Positions 51,294-60,594 of a stretch of DNA of 64,000 nt are shown here, in pieces; position 1 is the stretch's first letter; the number at the start of each line of letters is the position of its first letter. Location of the stretch: contig NZ_JOIR01000006.1 of assembly GCF_000720115.1 (NCBI RefSeq), positions 62,001-126,000 of the forward strand, in the 5' to 3' direction. The translations under genes and the position numbers were made by a program. The notes beneath the pieces were generated by a model, which did no database searches, was not told where the DNA came from, and worked only from the letters and a program-made list of their open reading frames with translations. This stretch comes from Streptomyces sp. NRRL F-2580 (lineage in GTDB: Bacteria > Actinomycetota > Actinomycetes > Streptomycetales > Streptomycetaceae).

Positions 51294-53399
51294 ATGTCCC
51301 TGGCCAGCCGCACCCGCCTCGCGGCCCTGCTCACCGCGCTCACCATCGGCGGCGCCGGGGTGACGACCTGGGCCTACGGATACGGGAACGCGCCGGAGTC
51401 GGCGGCTCCCGAGGCGGTCGTCCGCCCGAGTGTGACCGAAGGCACGGTCCTCCACGTCGTGGCGCACCCCGACGACGACCTCTTCTTCATGAACCCCGAC
51501 CTGAGCCGCTCCATATCGACGGGCGTGAAGGTCGCCACGGTGTACCTGACCTCGGGCGAGTCCGACGGCAGGAACGAGGCCCACAGCCCGCACCTGGAGG
51601 ACCCGGCACGCCCCGCCGACCACGCCGCCTACGCGGAGGCCCGGCAGAACGGCATCCGGGCCGCCTACGCGCAGATGGCCACCGGCAACCGCACCAGCGC
51701 CTGGCAGCGCACCTCCATACCCACCGCCGGCGGCGGGAGCGCCGAGGTGGACGTCCTCGTCGCCCGGCCCGAGGTCAACCTCATATGGATGCAGCTCCGT
51801 GAGGCCCGCAGCATCTCCGGCGACAACCCGGACAGCCTGCGCGGCCTGTGGGACGGCAAGGTGGCCGCCCTGGGCTCCCAGCTGACCTCCGCGACGCCGG
51901 TCAAGAGCGGGTTCTCGTACACGAAGGACCAGGCCGTCGAGGCCATAGCGGACGTCTTCGCGAGGTTCCGGCCGACCACGATACGGACGCAGGACCCCAC
52001 GCCCGGCCGGGCCCAGAGCGGCGGGGCCTTCCTCGACCACCAGGACCACATGTACGGCGCCCGCTTCGTGCAGGCCGCGGCCGAACGCTACGCGCGCTCC
52101 ACGGACCGGCCGCACTTCTCGGTGCAGAACTACGTGAGCTACCCCAACAGCTCCCTGCCCCCGACGCTGGACCCGCAGGCGGCCGAGGAGAAGCTCGGCT
52201 ACCTCAAGACCTACGCCTGGACGGACCACCAGGACTGGTGCGGCAGCGCCGCCGGCTGCGGCGACCGCAAGACCGCGACCCGCCCCACGGGCGCCGGCTG
52301 GAACCAGACCATCCGCTACAGCCGGGGCGACGGCACCTCCTGGATGACCGAGGGCGCGTCCGGCCGGCTGTGGGCCTTCGCCGTCCTCGACGGCCGGATG
52401 GCGTACTGGTCGCGCAGCGGCCCCAAGGCCCCCTGGCAGGGCCCCGAGTTCCTCCCCGGCGCCGGGATCGACGCCGGCGCGACCTCCGTCCGGCTCCCCG
52501 ACGGCAGGATCGCGGTCTTCGGCATCCGCACCACCCTGGGCACCGCACCCCAGGAGTACGGACGCGACCTCGTGTACGCCGTCCAGAGCGCGCCCGGCGG
52601 CGCCTTCGGCCCGTGGCAGTCGCTCGGCACCCCGGACACGGACGACATCTCCGGCACCTCGGCGATCAGCGCACCGGCCGTGGCCGTGGACCGCGCGGGC
52701 CGGATGACCCTCTACGTACGCGACTCCCGGCGCACCCTGCGCACCCGCGCGCAGGACGCCCCGGACGGCGCCTTCGGCGCGTGGCGGTCCCTCGGCGGCG
52801 CCGCGCTGCAGGGCGACCCGGTCACCGCGACGGACGCGGCGGGACGGCGCCACGTGTACGCGGCCACGGCCCAGTCCGTCCTGGCCTGGGTCCAGCCGGC
52901 GCCGGACGCCCCGTTCGGCGGCCCCCTCCCGACCGGCCTGCCGGCGACCACCGGTCCGCTCTCGGCGAACCCGCAGGGCGACGGCGTCCGCCTCTGGTTC
53001 CGCCGCCCGGGCACCGGCACCGTCGGTACGAGCCTGGCCACCGCGGGCGGTTCCGCGCCGGTGTTCTCCCCGGTCACCGAGGCGGGCGGCGAGGGCGGCT
53101 ACGGCGCCGTCGGCGTGACGGGCGGGCTGCTCGCCGGCCGCGCCGGCACGGGCACGATCGGCGTGTCGGGCCCGGGCGACGCGCCGTCCTGGTACGAGTC
53201 CCAGATGCTCTACACGGGCGCACCGGCGGCCGTGGCCGAGCCGGACGGCACGGCCCTCGCCGCGGCCCTCGGCCTGGACGCCGGTCTCCACGTGACGGCG
53301 GCTCCCCCGGCCGGATCCGAGCCCCCCGGCAGCCGCCCGCCCTCCTCCCCCTGGCACCGCGCGGTCCAGCCCTCGACGGTGGTCCAGGCCGGGCGCTAA
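51294..53399 (+). CDS. secreted PIG-L deacetylase with C-terminal beta-propeller-like repeats
   Basis: A 701-residue protein with a signal peptide (SRTRLAALLTALTIGGAGVT). The PIG-L catalytic domain spans about 45-300: zinc motif VVAHPDDDLFFMN (His58, Asp60, Asp61) and the second ligand site FLDHQDHMYGARFVQ. From about 330, repeated segments such as GRMAYWSRSGPKAPWQGPEF, LVYAVQSAPGGAFGPWQSLG and LRTRAQDAPDGAFGAWRSLG look like PLL-type lectin/propeller blades. It probably de-N-acetylates an extracellular GlcNAc-containing substrate. ATG at 51294 is preferred over GTG at 51222. Confidence 0.88.
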   Translation: MSLASRTRLAALLTALTIGGAGVTTWAYGYGNAPESAAPEAVVRPSVTEGTVLHVVAHPDDDLFFMNPDLSRSISTGVKVATVYLTSGESDGRNEAHSPHLEDPARPADHAAYAEARQNGIRAAYAQMATGNRTSAWQRTSIPTAGGGSAEVDVLVARPEVNLIWMQLREARSISGDNPDSLRGLWDGKVAALGSQLTSATPVKSGFSYTKDQAVEAIADVFARFRPTTIRTQDPTPGRAQSGGAFLDHQDHMYGARFVQAAAERYARSTDRPHFSVQNYVSYPNSSLPPTLDPQAAEEKLGYLKTYAWTDHQDWCGSAAGCGDRKTATRPTGAGWNQTIRYSRGDGTSWMTEGASGRLWAFAVLDGRMAYWSRSGPKAPWQGPEFLPGAGIDAGATSVRLPDGRIAVFGIRTTLGTAPQEYGRDLVYAVQSAPGGAFGPWQSLGTPDTDDISGTSAISAPAVAVDRAGRMTLYVRDSRRTLRTRAQDAPDGAFGAWRSLGGAALQGDPVTATDAAGRRHVYAATAQSVLAWVQPAPDAPFGGPLPTGLPATTGPLSANPQGDGVRLWFRRPGTGTVGTSLATAGGSAPVFSPVTEAGGEGGYGAVGVTGGLLAGRAGTGTIGVSGPGDAPSWYESQMLYTGAPAAVAEPDGTALAAALGLDAGLHVTAAPPAGSEPPGSRPPSSPWHRAVQPSTVVQAGR

Positions 53400-53547
53400 G
53401 CCGTCGCTGCCCCGTCGCCGTGCGGCTCCGGGTGGCAGCGCCGGCCGGTGCGGGCGACGATGGCGGGCACCACGTCGGGACGCGGCCGGGGCCGGCTCCC
53501 GACGGGCTGACCGGCTGACCGGCCCACCGCCGGTGATCGGAGCTCCC

Positions 53548-54036
53548 ATGACCGCTTGCTCCACCGCGCGCGGGAGCGCGGGACCGGGAAGGGTCCGCGC
53601 CGTGGTCTGCGCCGCCGTGCTGGTGGCCCTCGCCACCGGGTGCCGGAACGACGCGGCGCCGGCCTGGGGGTACCCCGAGCTCGGCGCGACCCTCGGCTCG
53701 CTGTCCCGGGCCCTCGACGAAAGCTGCGCCGGGAAGGCCCCCGCGAGCTGCTCCGACGGCCTCGACCGGCTCGACGCCCCGGCGCAGCGCGCCTTCGCCG
53801 AAGTCCTCGACCACCGGCTCCTCGACGACGCGTACCTCGCGGCCAGGACCGAGGTGGACCGGGCGAGGCGGCTCCGGCTCGCGGCCGCGGCGCAGGCCCG
53901 CTCCCTGCGTGATCCGCACCACCCGCCGCTCGGCCGGGCGGTGGCGGCCGAACAGCTCGCCTACCGGCACCTGCTGGCCGCACTGGAGCGGCTCCGCACC
54001 GCACCGCCGCCGGGCGACGGCACGGACCCGGTCTGA
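53548..54036 (+). CDS. putative lipoprotein, helical
   Basis: A 162-residue protein with a lipoprotein signal (VRAVVCAAVLVALATGC; Cys near residue 32). A mostly helical mature domain with Arg/Ala-rich helices follows (DDAYLAARTEVDRARRLRLA, LAYRHLLAALERLRTA). GGAGCT lies just upstream of the ATG at 53548. No family is recognised. It is convergent with the GH15-like gene and ends 7 bp from its stop. Confidence 0.72.
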   Translation: MTACSTARGSAGPGRVRAVVCAAVLVALATGCRNDAAPAWGYPELGATLGSLSRALDESCAGKAPASCSDGLDRLDAPAQRAFAEVLDHRLLDDAYLAARTEVDRARRLRLAAAAQARSLRDPHHPPLGRAVAAEQLAYRHLLAALERLRTAPPPGDGTDPV

Positions 54037-54043
54037 GCCTGCC

Positions 54044-55432
54044 TCAAGACCGCAGGGGCGGGGTGGGGAGCGCCGTGCCGTCGAGCGCCACCAGGGCCAG
54101 GAGGGCGATCGAGCCCGTCCACGCGAGGGGAGCGACCGAGGCGGGCCTGCCCTCCTTGTCCACCTTCTCCGGCAGTTCACCGAGCGCGTTCCGCTTGGCC
54201 AGCACCCAGTCGAGCACCGGTCCGGCCTTCGCCGGCCTCCCCGTGGCGGCCCAGGCGAGCGCGAAGAGCGCCGTACTGGGCGTCCAGGCGTTCCCGCCCC
54301 AGGGCGCCGTGGCGTCGTTTCCGGGGGTCAGGCCCCCGTTGGGCAGGAGCAGCGCCCGGTACGTGGCGTCCAGTGCCCCGGGCAGGCCGGCGGGGGCCGT
54401 GTTGAACGGGGGCGCCATGAACGTCACCGCGCTGTCGCGTCCGTGCTGCCCGTCGACGGTGCGCTGGTACCCCAGCGGAGCGAACCGCGCGGAGATCCCG
54501 GCCGACAGCCGCCGCGCGGCCCGGGCCCAGCGCGCCGCGTCGTCCGGCCGGTTCGCCTCCCGGGCGAGGTCGGCGGAGGCGTTGAGGCCGGCGAGCAGCG
54601 GGGCGGCCGTACCGATGTTCGTGGTGGCCGTCATCAGCTCCCAGTAGTCGGGGGAGGCCGGCGGCAGTCCGTCCGCCCGCAGGGAGGCCGCCGCGCGGTC
54701 GGCCGCCCTGCGGATCATCGGGTAGAGGGCGGCCAGCCGGAGGCGGCGGGTGTCCGAGGCGGCCGTCTGGTACCACTGCCAGGTGGCCCACGGGACCCAG
54801 CCGTTGGCGTCGAGCTGCCACCACCTGCCGTCGGGCGGGCCGGAGGCGTCGAGCTTCGTCCGCGCCTCCCAGGTGCCGTCCGCGCGCTGGGTCGCGGCGC
54901 TGTAGCGCAGGATCCGGTAGGCCTCCGCGTCATGGCCGGTGTGCGCGAACGCGGCGGAGGCGAAGCTGGAGTCGCGCGGCCAGGAGTACTGCCAGCCGGT
55001 GCTCCACCCCGCGGCCACGGCGCCGTTGGGCCGCAGCAGGGCGCGCATGGCGAGGAGGGCCCGCTCGGCCGCCGCGCGCTGGGCCGGCGACCTGCCCGGG
55101 ACCCGGCCGGAGGCCAGCCAGGCGCGGCTCTGCGCGATCTGCCGCACGGCCGGCGGATGGCCGTCGGCGACCACGAGCGACGCCTTCCGGCCGGCGGGCA
55201 GGTACTTCCACCGGCCCGACGCCAGCCGCAGGACGTTGCTCCCCTCGACGTACCGCGCGCCCTCGGCGACGGCCGGCGGAACCCCTTCGGCGGCGGTCGT
55301 GTTGGAGAGCAGGCCGACGGTGGGCGCGACGAGGGCCGACAGGGGCGCGTGACTGCCCACGGGACACAGGGGGACGGCGAAGCTCGCGAAGGCCGCCGTG
55401 GCGACCGCCCAGCAGCCGAGGACACCGGGCAT
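54044..55432 (-). CDS. secreted GH15-like glycoside hydrolase
   Basis: A 462-residue protein with an N-terminal signal-like segment (VLGCWAVATAAFASFAVPLC). An (alpha/alpha)6-type domain follows with AGWSTGWQYSWPRDSSFASA, WWQLDANGWVPWATWQWYQ, PPASPDYWEL and PWGGNAWTPSTALFALAWA. The WPRD-S and carboxylate-rich motifs match glucoamylase-like GH15 proteins. It probably cleaves an alpha-glucan or a related glycan outside the cell. GGAGGGA precedes the ATG at 55432, with a GTG two codons earlier as an alternative. Confidence 0.8.
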   Translation of the reverse strand: MPGVLGCWAVATAAFASFAVPLCPVGSHAPLSALVAPTVGLLSNTTAAEGVPPAVAEGARYVEGSNVLRLASGRWKYLPAGRKASLVVADGHPPAVRQIAQSRAWLASGRVPGRSPAQRAAAERALLAMRALLRPNGAVAAGWSTGWQYSWPRDSSFASAAFAHTGHDAEAYRILRYSAATQRADGTWEARTKLDASGPPDGRWWQLDANGWVPWATWQWYQTAASDTRRLRLAALYPMIRRAADRAAASLRADGLPPASPDYWELMTATTNIGTAAPLLAGLNASADLAREANRPDDAARWARAARRLSAGISARFAPLGYQRTVDGQHGRDSAVTFMAPPFNTAPAGLPGALDATYRALLLPNGGLTPGNDATAPWGGNAWTPSTALFALAWAATGRPAKAGPVLDWVLAKRNALGELPEKVDKEGRPASVAPLAWTGSIALLALVALDGTALPTPPLRS

Positions 55433-55683
55433 CGCCACTCCCTCCGCCGGCCCCGGGTCCGTGCGGACCCGGCTTCCCCATCCTGGGAGAACCGGGCGGC
55501 GGCTGCCACGGAACGACCGCCGCCCGGGTGACCGGGGCGGGCCGAGTCGTTCCGGGGGCCTCGCTGCTCCGCACTCGCCCGTCCGGGCGCACCCGGGATG
55601 CAGGGGCCGGCGGGCCGTGCACACGATGGGTGTTCCCGGGCCCCCGCCGCGACGTGCGGGTCCCCGCCGCGAAGAGGTGGTGA

Positions 55684-57222
55684 ATGAGCACGGCTGCGAT
55701 AGAGGACGAGGACGTCCGTGCCCCTGGTCCCGCGGAGGGCGGGGGAACGGACCGCCGCCCCGTCCTGCGCCGGCTCCTCCGGGTGGCCGGGGCGACGCTC
55801 GTCGCGGCGGCCGGGGCCCTGGTAGCCGTCGGCTGCTTCCTCGGTCTCTACGTGCGGCCCACGTCCGACGACTGGTGTGCCGCGTGGAAGACCCGCGACC
55901 TGGGGGTCCTCGGCATCACGTCCGACTTCTACCGGACCCAGAACGGCAGGATCGCCAACGCCTTCCTGAGCGGCGTCGTCTACGGCGACGGACCGGCCGG
56001 GACCAAGATCCTGCCGACGGTCATCGTCCTCTGCTTCACCCTCGGGCTGGTCCTGCTGGGGCGTGAGCTCGTCCGGTTGCTCGGCGGCAGGCCCCGGCTG
56101 CTGGTCCTGACCGCCTGCGCCCTGGTCGTCCAGGCGCTGATCTACTTCGCGGGCACCCACAGCTACCAGGTACTGCTGTGGGCACCGGCGACGATCTCGC
56201 ACACTCTGCCGAGCGTCATCGGCGTGTGGGCGATCCTGCTGGCCCTGTGGACCGTCCGCCGCCCCCGGGGCCCCGCCCGCGTGGCCGGCTTCGTCTCGGC
56301 GTTCCTCCTCGCCTTCGTGCTCGGCACCCTGAGCGAGCCGTTCACGCTCGTCAGCGCTCTGCTCGCCGGCCTGGTCGGGCTGGTCTGCGTGCCCAGGTTC
56401 GGTCTGGCGCGGAACCGTCTCCCCTTGGCCTGGTGCCTGGTGTGGTGCTCCGGCCTCGCCCTCGGCATGGCCGTGCTGTACACCTCGCCGGGCGCCCGGT
56501 GGCGGCGGGCCCAGCGGCTGAACCAGGAGTCCATGCTGTCCGCGGGCGAACTCCGGGGCGCCTTCGCGGACTGGCTGCGCGTGTGGGACGTCATCACGGG
56601 CCAGTGGGCGTACCTCGGAGCCGCGGCCGTCGGCGTGCTGTTGGGCCTGGCGTGCTGGGTGCGCGGGCCGGCGGCCGGCAAGCGGGAGCCGCGGCGGACC
56701 GTCCCGCGCCGGACGCTGACCGCCGCGCTGCTGCTGCCGGTGCCCGTGGTGGTGCTGGGGTCGTTCGCGGTGGTCGTGGGGCTGCACAGCGGCTACGGCC
56801 CGAACGGGTGGACCTTCGCCCGCGCCTGGACGAACTTCATCGTGCCGATGGAACTCGCGCTGTGCGGCTACGGCGCACTGCTGGGCGCCCGGGGCGGCCG
56901 GTGGCTCGCCGGCCGCCGCTCCCCCGACGCGTCCCTCGCGACCGCCGCCGTGGCGGCGGGCTGCCTGGCGCTGGCCTCGGTGACCTCGCTCGTACCGAGC
57001 GTCCGGCACCTCACCACTACGACGGTCGCCCGCTCGGTGGCCTGGGACGCCCAGAACTCCCGCATCCTCTCCGAGACCGCGCAGGGCGCCACGGACGTGG
57101 GCTACCGGCCCCTGTACATCGGGGTCCTCTCCGAGCCCTTCTTCACGGAGGACTACGAGCGGGACTGGGTCGCCGCCTGCGTCTCACGCTGGTACGGCGT
57201 GGAACGCATCCACCGCGTCTGA
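55684..57222 (+). CDS. DUF6056-like multispanning membrane protein (GT-C-like)
   Basis: A 512-residue protein with about ten to eleven spans. The first loop has LYVRPTSDDWCAAWKTRDLG, with the Asp-Asp pair resembling GT-C glycosyltransferase active sites. RTQNGRIANAFLSGVVYGDG and GTHSYQVLLWAPATISHTLP are typical of DUF6056 proteins, and a C-terminal extracytoplasmic tail follows. It may transfer sugars from lipid carriers. Function is inferred only. GAAGAGGTGGTG lies before the ATG. Confidence 0.78.
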   Translation: MSTAAIEDEDVRAPGPAEGGGTDRRPVLRRLLRVAGATLVAAAGALVAVGCFLGLYVRPTSDDWCAAWKTRDLGVLGITSDFYRTQNGRIANAFLSGVVYGDGPAGTKILPTVIVLCFTLGLVLLGRELVRLLGGRPRLLVLTACALVVQALIYFAGTHSYQVLLWAPATISHTLPSVIGVWAILLALWTVRRPRGPARVAGFVSAFLLAFVLGTLSEPFTLVSALLAGLVGLVCVPRFGLARNRLPLAWCLVWCSGLALGMAVLYTSPGARWRRAQRLNQESMLSAGELRGAFADWLRVWDVITGQWAYLGAAAVGVLLGLACWVRGPAAGKREPRRTVPRRTLTAALLLPVPVVVLGSFAVVVGLHSGYGPNGWTFARAWTNFIVPMELALCGYGALLGARGGRWLAGRRSPDASLATAAVAAGCLALASVTSLVPSVRHLTTTTVARSVAWDAQNSRILSETAQGATDVGYRPLYIGVLSEPFFTEDYERDWVAACVSRWYGVERIHRV

Positions 57223-57269
57223 CCACCGGGTCACCGCGGGCGGGGCAGACAAGATTCCGGGAGAGACGG

Positions 57270-57785
57270 TCAGCGGGCGAGGGCGCGCAGGTGAGTGCGG
57301 ATGACGCGGACGGCGTCTTCCGCGTCGTCGACGGTGACCGTGAAGAGCTTGCCGTCGCCGAGGCGCAGTTCCAGGCCCTCGCCCCGGCGGACGATCACCG
57401 CGGTGCCCTTCTCGGGGCGCCAGCGATAGCCCCAGCCGCCCCACTGCTGCGGGGTGATCCGCGGGAGGAACTCGGCGGACGTCACCTCGGTGAGCCGGAT
57501 CGTGCGGCGCGGCAGCCCTATGTGGCCGCAGCGCACGCTCAGGGCCTCGGAGTCGATGGTGACGGCGACGTGCACGAAGGCGAGCGTGCCGTAGAGGATG
57601 AGCAGCCCGGCGGCGAGGCAGCCGGCCACCGCCATGAGGAGCGGGACGAAGCCGGAGGTCCAGGCGTTGTCGACGGCGAGCTCGATGCCGAGCGCCAGAC
57701 AGGCCGCGCCGGCTGCTGCGAGCAGCCACTGCACACGGTTGGAGGCCCGGCCCGTCCAGAACGGGCCCGGGGGGTGAGCCGTCAT
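57270..57785 (-). CDS. PH-domain membrane protein (YdbS/DUF2581-like)
   Basis: A 171-residue protein with two adjacent spans (WLLAAAGAACLALGIELAV and GFVPLLMAVAGCLAAGLLIL) followed by a bacterial PH-like domain (VTIDSEALSVRCGHIGLPRR, VTSAEFLPRITPQQWGGWGY, AVIVRRGEGLELRLGDGKLF). The function of the family is unknown. ATG at 57785 is preferred. The longer frame to 57821 has no better ribosome-binding site. Confidence 0.82.
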   Translation of the reverse strand: MTAHPPGPFWTGRASNRVQWLLAAAGAACLALGIELAVDNAWTSGFVPLLMAVAGCLAAGLLILYGTLAFVHVAVTIDSEALSVRCGHIGLPRRTIRLTEVTSAEFLPRITPQQWGGWGYRWRPEKGTAVIVRRGEGLELRLGDGKLFTVTVDDAEDAVRVIRTHLRALAR

Positions 57786-57861
57786 GTGTAGCAGCGTACT
57801 CACGTTGCGCTGGTACGCCACTGCCCTCGCCCGGTCGGATGAGCGCGCCCGCCGCCGGCCC

Positions 57862-58977
57862 TCAGCCGGGGAGCAGGCCGAGGAGCGCGTCGCGCAGAGC
57901 GGGCCGGCGGGCGGTCATGAAACGGTGCAGGTTCCGGGAGCCGAACGCCACGCGCTGGGCGCTGCGACGGCGCTCGGTGTCGTACGCGCGCAGGGCGCCG
58001 GGCAGCCCGCCCGGCCCGCCGGCGGCGCCGGTGGCGGCCACGGCCCGGGTCAGCGCCTCGGCGTCGAGGAGGGCGGTGCAGGCGCCCTGGCCGAGGTTGG
58101 GTGTCATGGCGTGGGCGGCGTCGCCGACGAGGGCGACCCGGCCGTGGGCGACGAAGGTCGGGAGCGCGGGGTAGAGGTGGCGCATCTCGTACCGGATCCA
58201 GGTCGCCGGGTCGGTCTCGGCCAGGACGCGCGGGACGGGGTCGTGCCAGTCGGCGAAGGCGGCCCGTACCTCGCGGGCGGTGGTGGCCTCGGGGACGGTG
58301 GCGTACCAGTTGGTGCGGCCGGGCTCGACGGGGGTCATGCCGAAGAAGCGGCCGTCGCCCCAGGTCTCGCCGTACAGGCCGGTCTCGAAGCGGGCGATGC
58401 CGATCCAGGCGACCGTGCCGATCGGGCGCGGCCCGCTGCGGTGGCCGAAGTACGCCGTACGGACCACGCTGTTGATGCCGTCGGCGCCGACGACCAGGCA
58501 GTCCGGGTCGGCGGCGAGTGCGGCCGCGTCGGTGAGCCGGTGCCCGTACTCGATCCGTACGCCGCCGAGCCGGTCGAGCTCGGCGAGCAGCGCGTCGATC
58601 AAGTAGGGGCGGGAGATGAGCAGTTCCGGCCTGCCCGCCTTGCGTTCGATCCGTTCGAGCGGGAGGGCGGCCAGCACCGTGCCGTCGGGGCGCCGGATTC
58701 GGGCGTCGCGGTACGGGACCGCCCGCGCCCGCAGCGCGTCGCCGAGGCCGAGGCGGTCGAGGGCGGCCTGGGCGGTGGGGTGGATGCCGAAGGCGGTGCC
58801 GTAGCGGTCGGGTGCGGTCCGGCGCTCCAGGACGGTGACCGTCCAGCCCGCGCGGCGCAGCCCGATGGCGGTGGCGAGCCCGCCGACCCCCGCTCCGACC
58901 ACGACGGCCGTGCCCACGCCGCGCCCCCGCACGCTCTCGGCTGCTGCCTCGGTCTCGGTCTTGGTCTCGCTGCCCAT
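57862..58977 (-). CDS. FAD-dependent monooxygenase (PHBH-type)
   Basis: A 371-residue flavoprotein. The dinucleotide motif is TAVVVGAGVGGLATAIGLRR (Gly-x-Gly-x-x-Gly), the middle DG motif CLVVGADGINSVVRTAYF and the GD motif GRVALVGDAAHAMTPNLGQG. It should hydroxylate an aromatic or polyketide-like small molecule with NAD(P)H and oxygen. It is divergent from a TetR regulator with operator-like palindromes between them, so its expression is probably induced by a TetR ligand, perhaps its own substrate. Confidence 0.92.
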   Translation of the reverse strand: MGSETKTETEAAAESVRGRGVGTAVVVGAGVGGLATAIGLRRAGWTVTVLERRTAPDRYGTAFGIHPTAQAALDRLGLGDALRARAVPYRDARIRRPDGTVLAALPLERIERKAGRPELLISRPYLIDALLAELDRLGGVRIEYGHRLTDAAALAADPDCLVVGADGINSVVRTAYFGHRSGPRPIGTVAWIGIARFETGLYGETWGDGRFFGMTPVEPGRTNWYATVPEATTAREVRAAFADWHDPVPRVLAETDPATWIRYEMRHLYPALPTFVAHGRVALVGDAAHAMTPNLGQGACTALLDAEALTRAVAATGAAGGPGGLPGALRAYDTERRRSAQRVAFGSRNLHRFMTARRPALRDALLGLLPG

Positions 58978-59009
58978 GGGGCGTCCCCCTCACCTGCCCG
59001 ACCCGCGGT

Positions 59010-59025
59010 TACCACATCCGTGGTA
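59010..59025. promoter_or_regulatory. operator-like palindrome, left copy
   Basis: TACCAC-ATCC-GTGGTA: perfect 6-bp arms with a 4-bp spacer, abutting the larger palindrome. Probably a second binding site for the divergent TetR regulator. Confidence 0.6.
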
Positions 59026-59052
59026 CTACATCTGTGGTACCACGGATGTAGT
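59025..59052. promoter_or_regulatory. 28-bp TetR operator palindrome
   Basis: The left half ACTACATCTGTGGT pairs with the right half ACCACGGATGTAGT with one mismatch in 14. It lies 13 bp upstream of the tetR GTG and about 48 bp upstream of the monooxygenase start, so it can cover both promoters. Confidence 0.8.
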
Positions 59053-59064
59053 TAGGGTGACAAG

Positions 59065-59655
59065 GTGAATCAGGACCGGAGGGACCGGCTGCGGGACGCG
59101 GCCGTCGCCGTACTGGCGGAAGCGGGCGGGCGCGGGCTGACGCACCGGGCCGTCGACGCCGCCGCCGCCGTGCCCACCGGCACGGCCAAGAACTACTTCC
59201 CGACCCGGGACGCCCTGCTGCGGGCCGTCGCCGAACGCTGCGTCGAGCAGTACCGGGCAGTGGCCGCGTCCCTGGCCGGCGCGGGGCCGGGGCCCGCCGA
59301 CGCGCAGCAGCTCGCGGCACTGCTGGCCGGGCTGCTGCGGGACGTCGCCGGCCCCGGCCGGCCGCGCGTCCTCGCGTACCTGGAGCTCCAGACCGAGGGG
59401 ACGCGGCGGCCGTGGCTGGCCGCGCTGTTGGACCCGATCGCCGCGGCGGACTTCGCCGCGCACGCGCAGCTGCTGCGCGCGGCCGGGCTGCCGGCCGAGC
59501 CGGAGCGGGCCCGCACCCTCACCCTCGCGCTGCACGGCGCCATCCCCCACCTGCTGTCCGGCGCCCCCGCCACCCTGGCGGCGGCCGGCCTGGACGACCT
59601 CGACCGCTTCGCCCGCACCCTGCTGACCGCCGTCCGCCCCGAGGAGACACCGTGA
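59065..59655 (+). CDS. TetR-family regulator divergent from the FAD monooxygenase
   Basis: A 196-residue TetR protein. The N-terminal helix-turn-helix lies in residues about 8-50 (DRLRDAAVAVLAEAGGRGLT, HRAVDAAAAVPTGTAKNYFP), and the ligand-binding half is helical (VLAYLELQTEGTRRPWLAAL). GTG at 59065 follows GGGTGA. It overlaps the next gene by GTGA. It most likely represses itself and the monooxygenase through the adjacent palindromes. Confidence 0.92.
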   Translation: MNQDRRDRLRDAAVAVLAEAGGRGLTHRAVDAAAAVPTGTAKNYFPTRDALLRAVAERCVEQYRAVAASLAGAGPGPADAQQLAALLAGLLRDVAGPGRPRVLAYLELQTEGTRRPWLAALLDPIAAADFAAHAQLLRAAGLPAEPERARTLTLALHGAIPHLLSGAPATLAAAGLDDLDRFARTLLTAVRPEETP

Positions 59656-60594
59656 CCACCCGCCTCGACCGTGCCGTGGGCGCCGTCCTGGGCTCGGCGG
59701 CGGGCGACGCGCTCGGCGCGCCGTACGAGTTCGGCCCCGCCGGACAACTGACCGCGCGCGGGGAGGAGATGCGCGGGGGCGGCGGCTGGGATCCGGGCGA
59801 GGCGACCGACGACACGCAGATGGCCGTACTGGTCGGCGAGTCCCTGCTGGAGCGGGACGGACTCGAACTCTCCGACGTCTTCGCCCGGTTCCGGCGGTGG
59901 GCGGCCGGACAGCCCAAGGACATCGGCCTCCAGACCGAGGACGGGGACGAACGGCGAGCCGTGGGACCTCGCCGCCGCCCTGCACTTCCAGGTCAACACC
60001 CGGGCGGCGGGCAACGGTTCCCTGATGCGGGCCGCCACCTCGGCGGTGTATTTCGCCGCCGCCGGGCGGGACCGGACCATGGACGCCGCGCGGCGGATCG
60101 CCGCGCTGACGCACGGCGACCGGGCCGCCTGGGAGGGGACGGCGGTCCTGCACGAGCTCGTGCGCGTCGCCCTGGACGGAGCCGATCCGCTCGCCGCCCT
60201 CCCGGCGACGCTCGCCGCGGTGCACCCGGACCACCGCGAGCGGTACGGCCGCGTACTCGCCCAGGACTGGCATCCCGGCCTGGCCACCGAGTTCAACGGG
60301 GCGGTGTGGCCCTGTCTGGGCTCCGCGGTGTGGGCGCTGCGGACCACCTCCGGGTTCGCGGACGCCGTACGGGCCGCGGTGGACCTCGGCGGGGACACCG
60401 ACACGGTGGCCGCCGTGACGGGGGCCCTGGCCGGGGCCCGGTACGGCGAGGGGGCGGTCCCGGAGTCATGGACGGCCGCGCTCCACGTGCCGCTGCCCGG
60501 GTTCGGGGAGCGGGTCCTGGACGCGGACGACCTGCGGGCGCTGGCTCAGCGGCTCGCGGCGGCCGGCCGGGTGGCGGCCGCCGGGTCCCGCTGA
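59652..60594 (+). pseudogene. ADP-ribosylglycohydrolase family gene, frameshifted
   Basis: The first segment (59652 to about 59950) reads RAVGAVLGSAAGDALGAPYE and EATDDTQMAVLVGESLLERD, including the metal-binding Asp-Asp-Thr. The family sequence then continues in another frame: GEPWDLAAALHFQVNTRAAG, NGSLMRAATSAVYFA, and near the end AAVDLGGDTDTVAAVTGALA with the second metal site. The shift lies within about 59937-59960. Either the gene is broken or the base sequence has an error there. A truncated product from the ATG at 60025 would lack half the active site. Coupled to tetR by GTGA. Confidence 0.85.
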
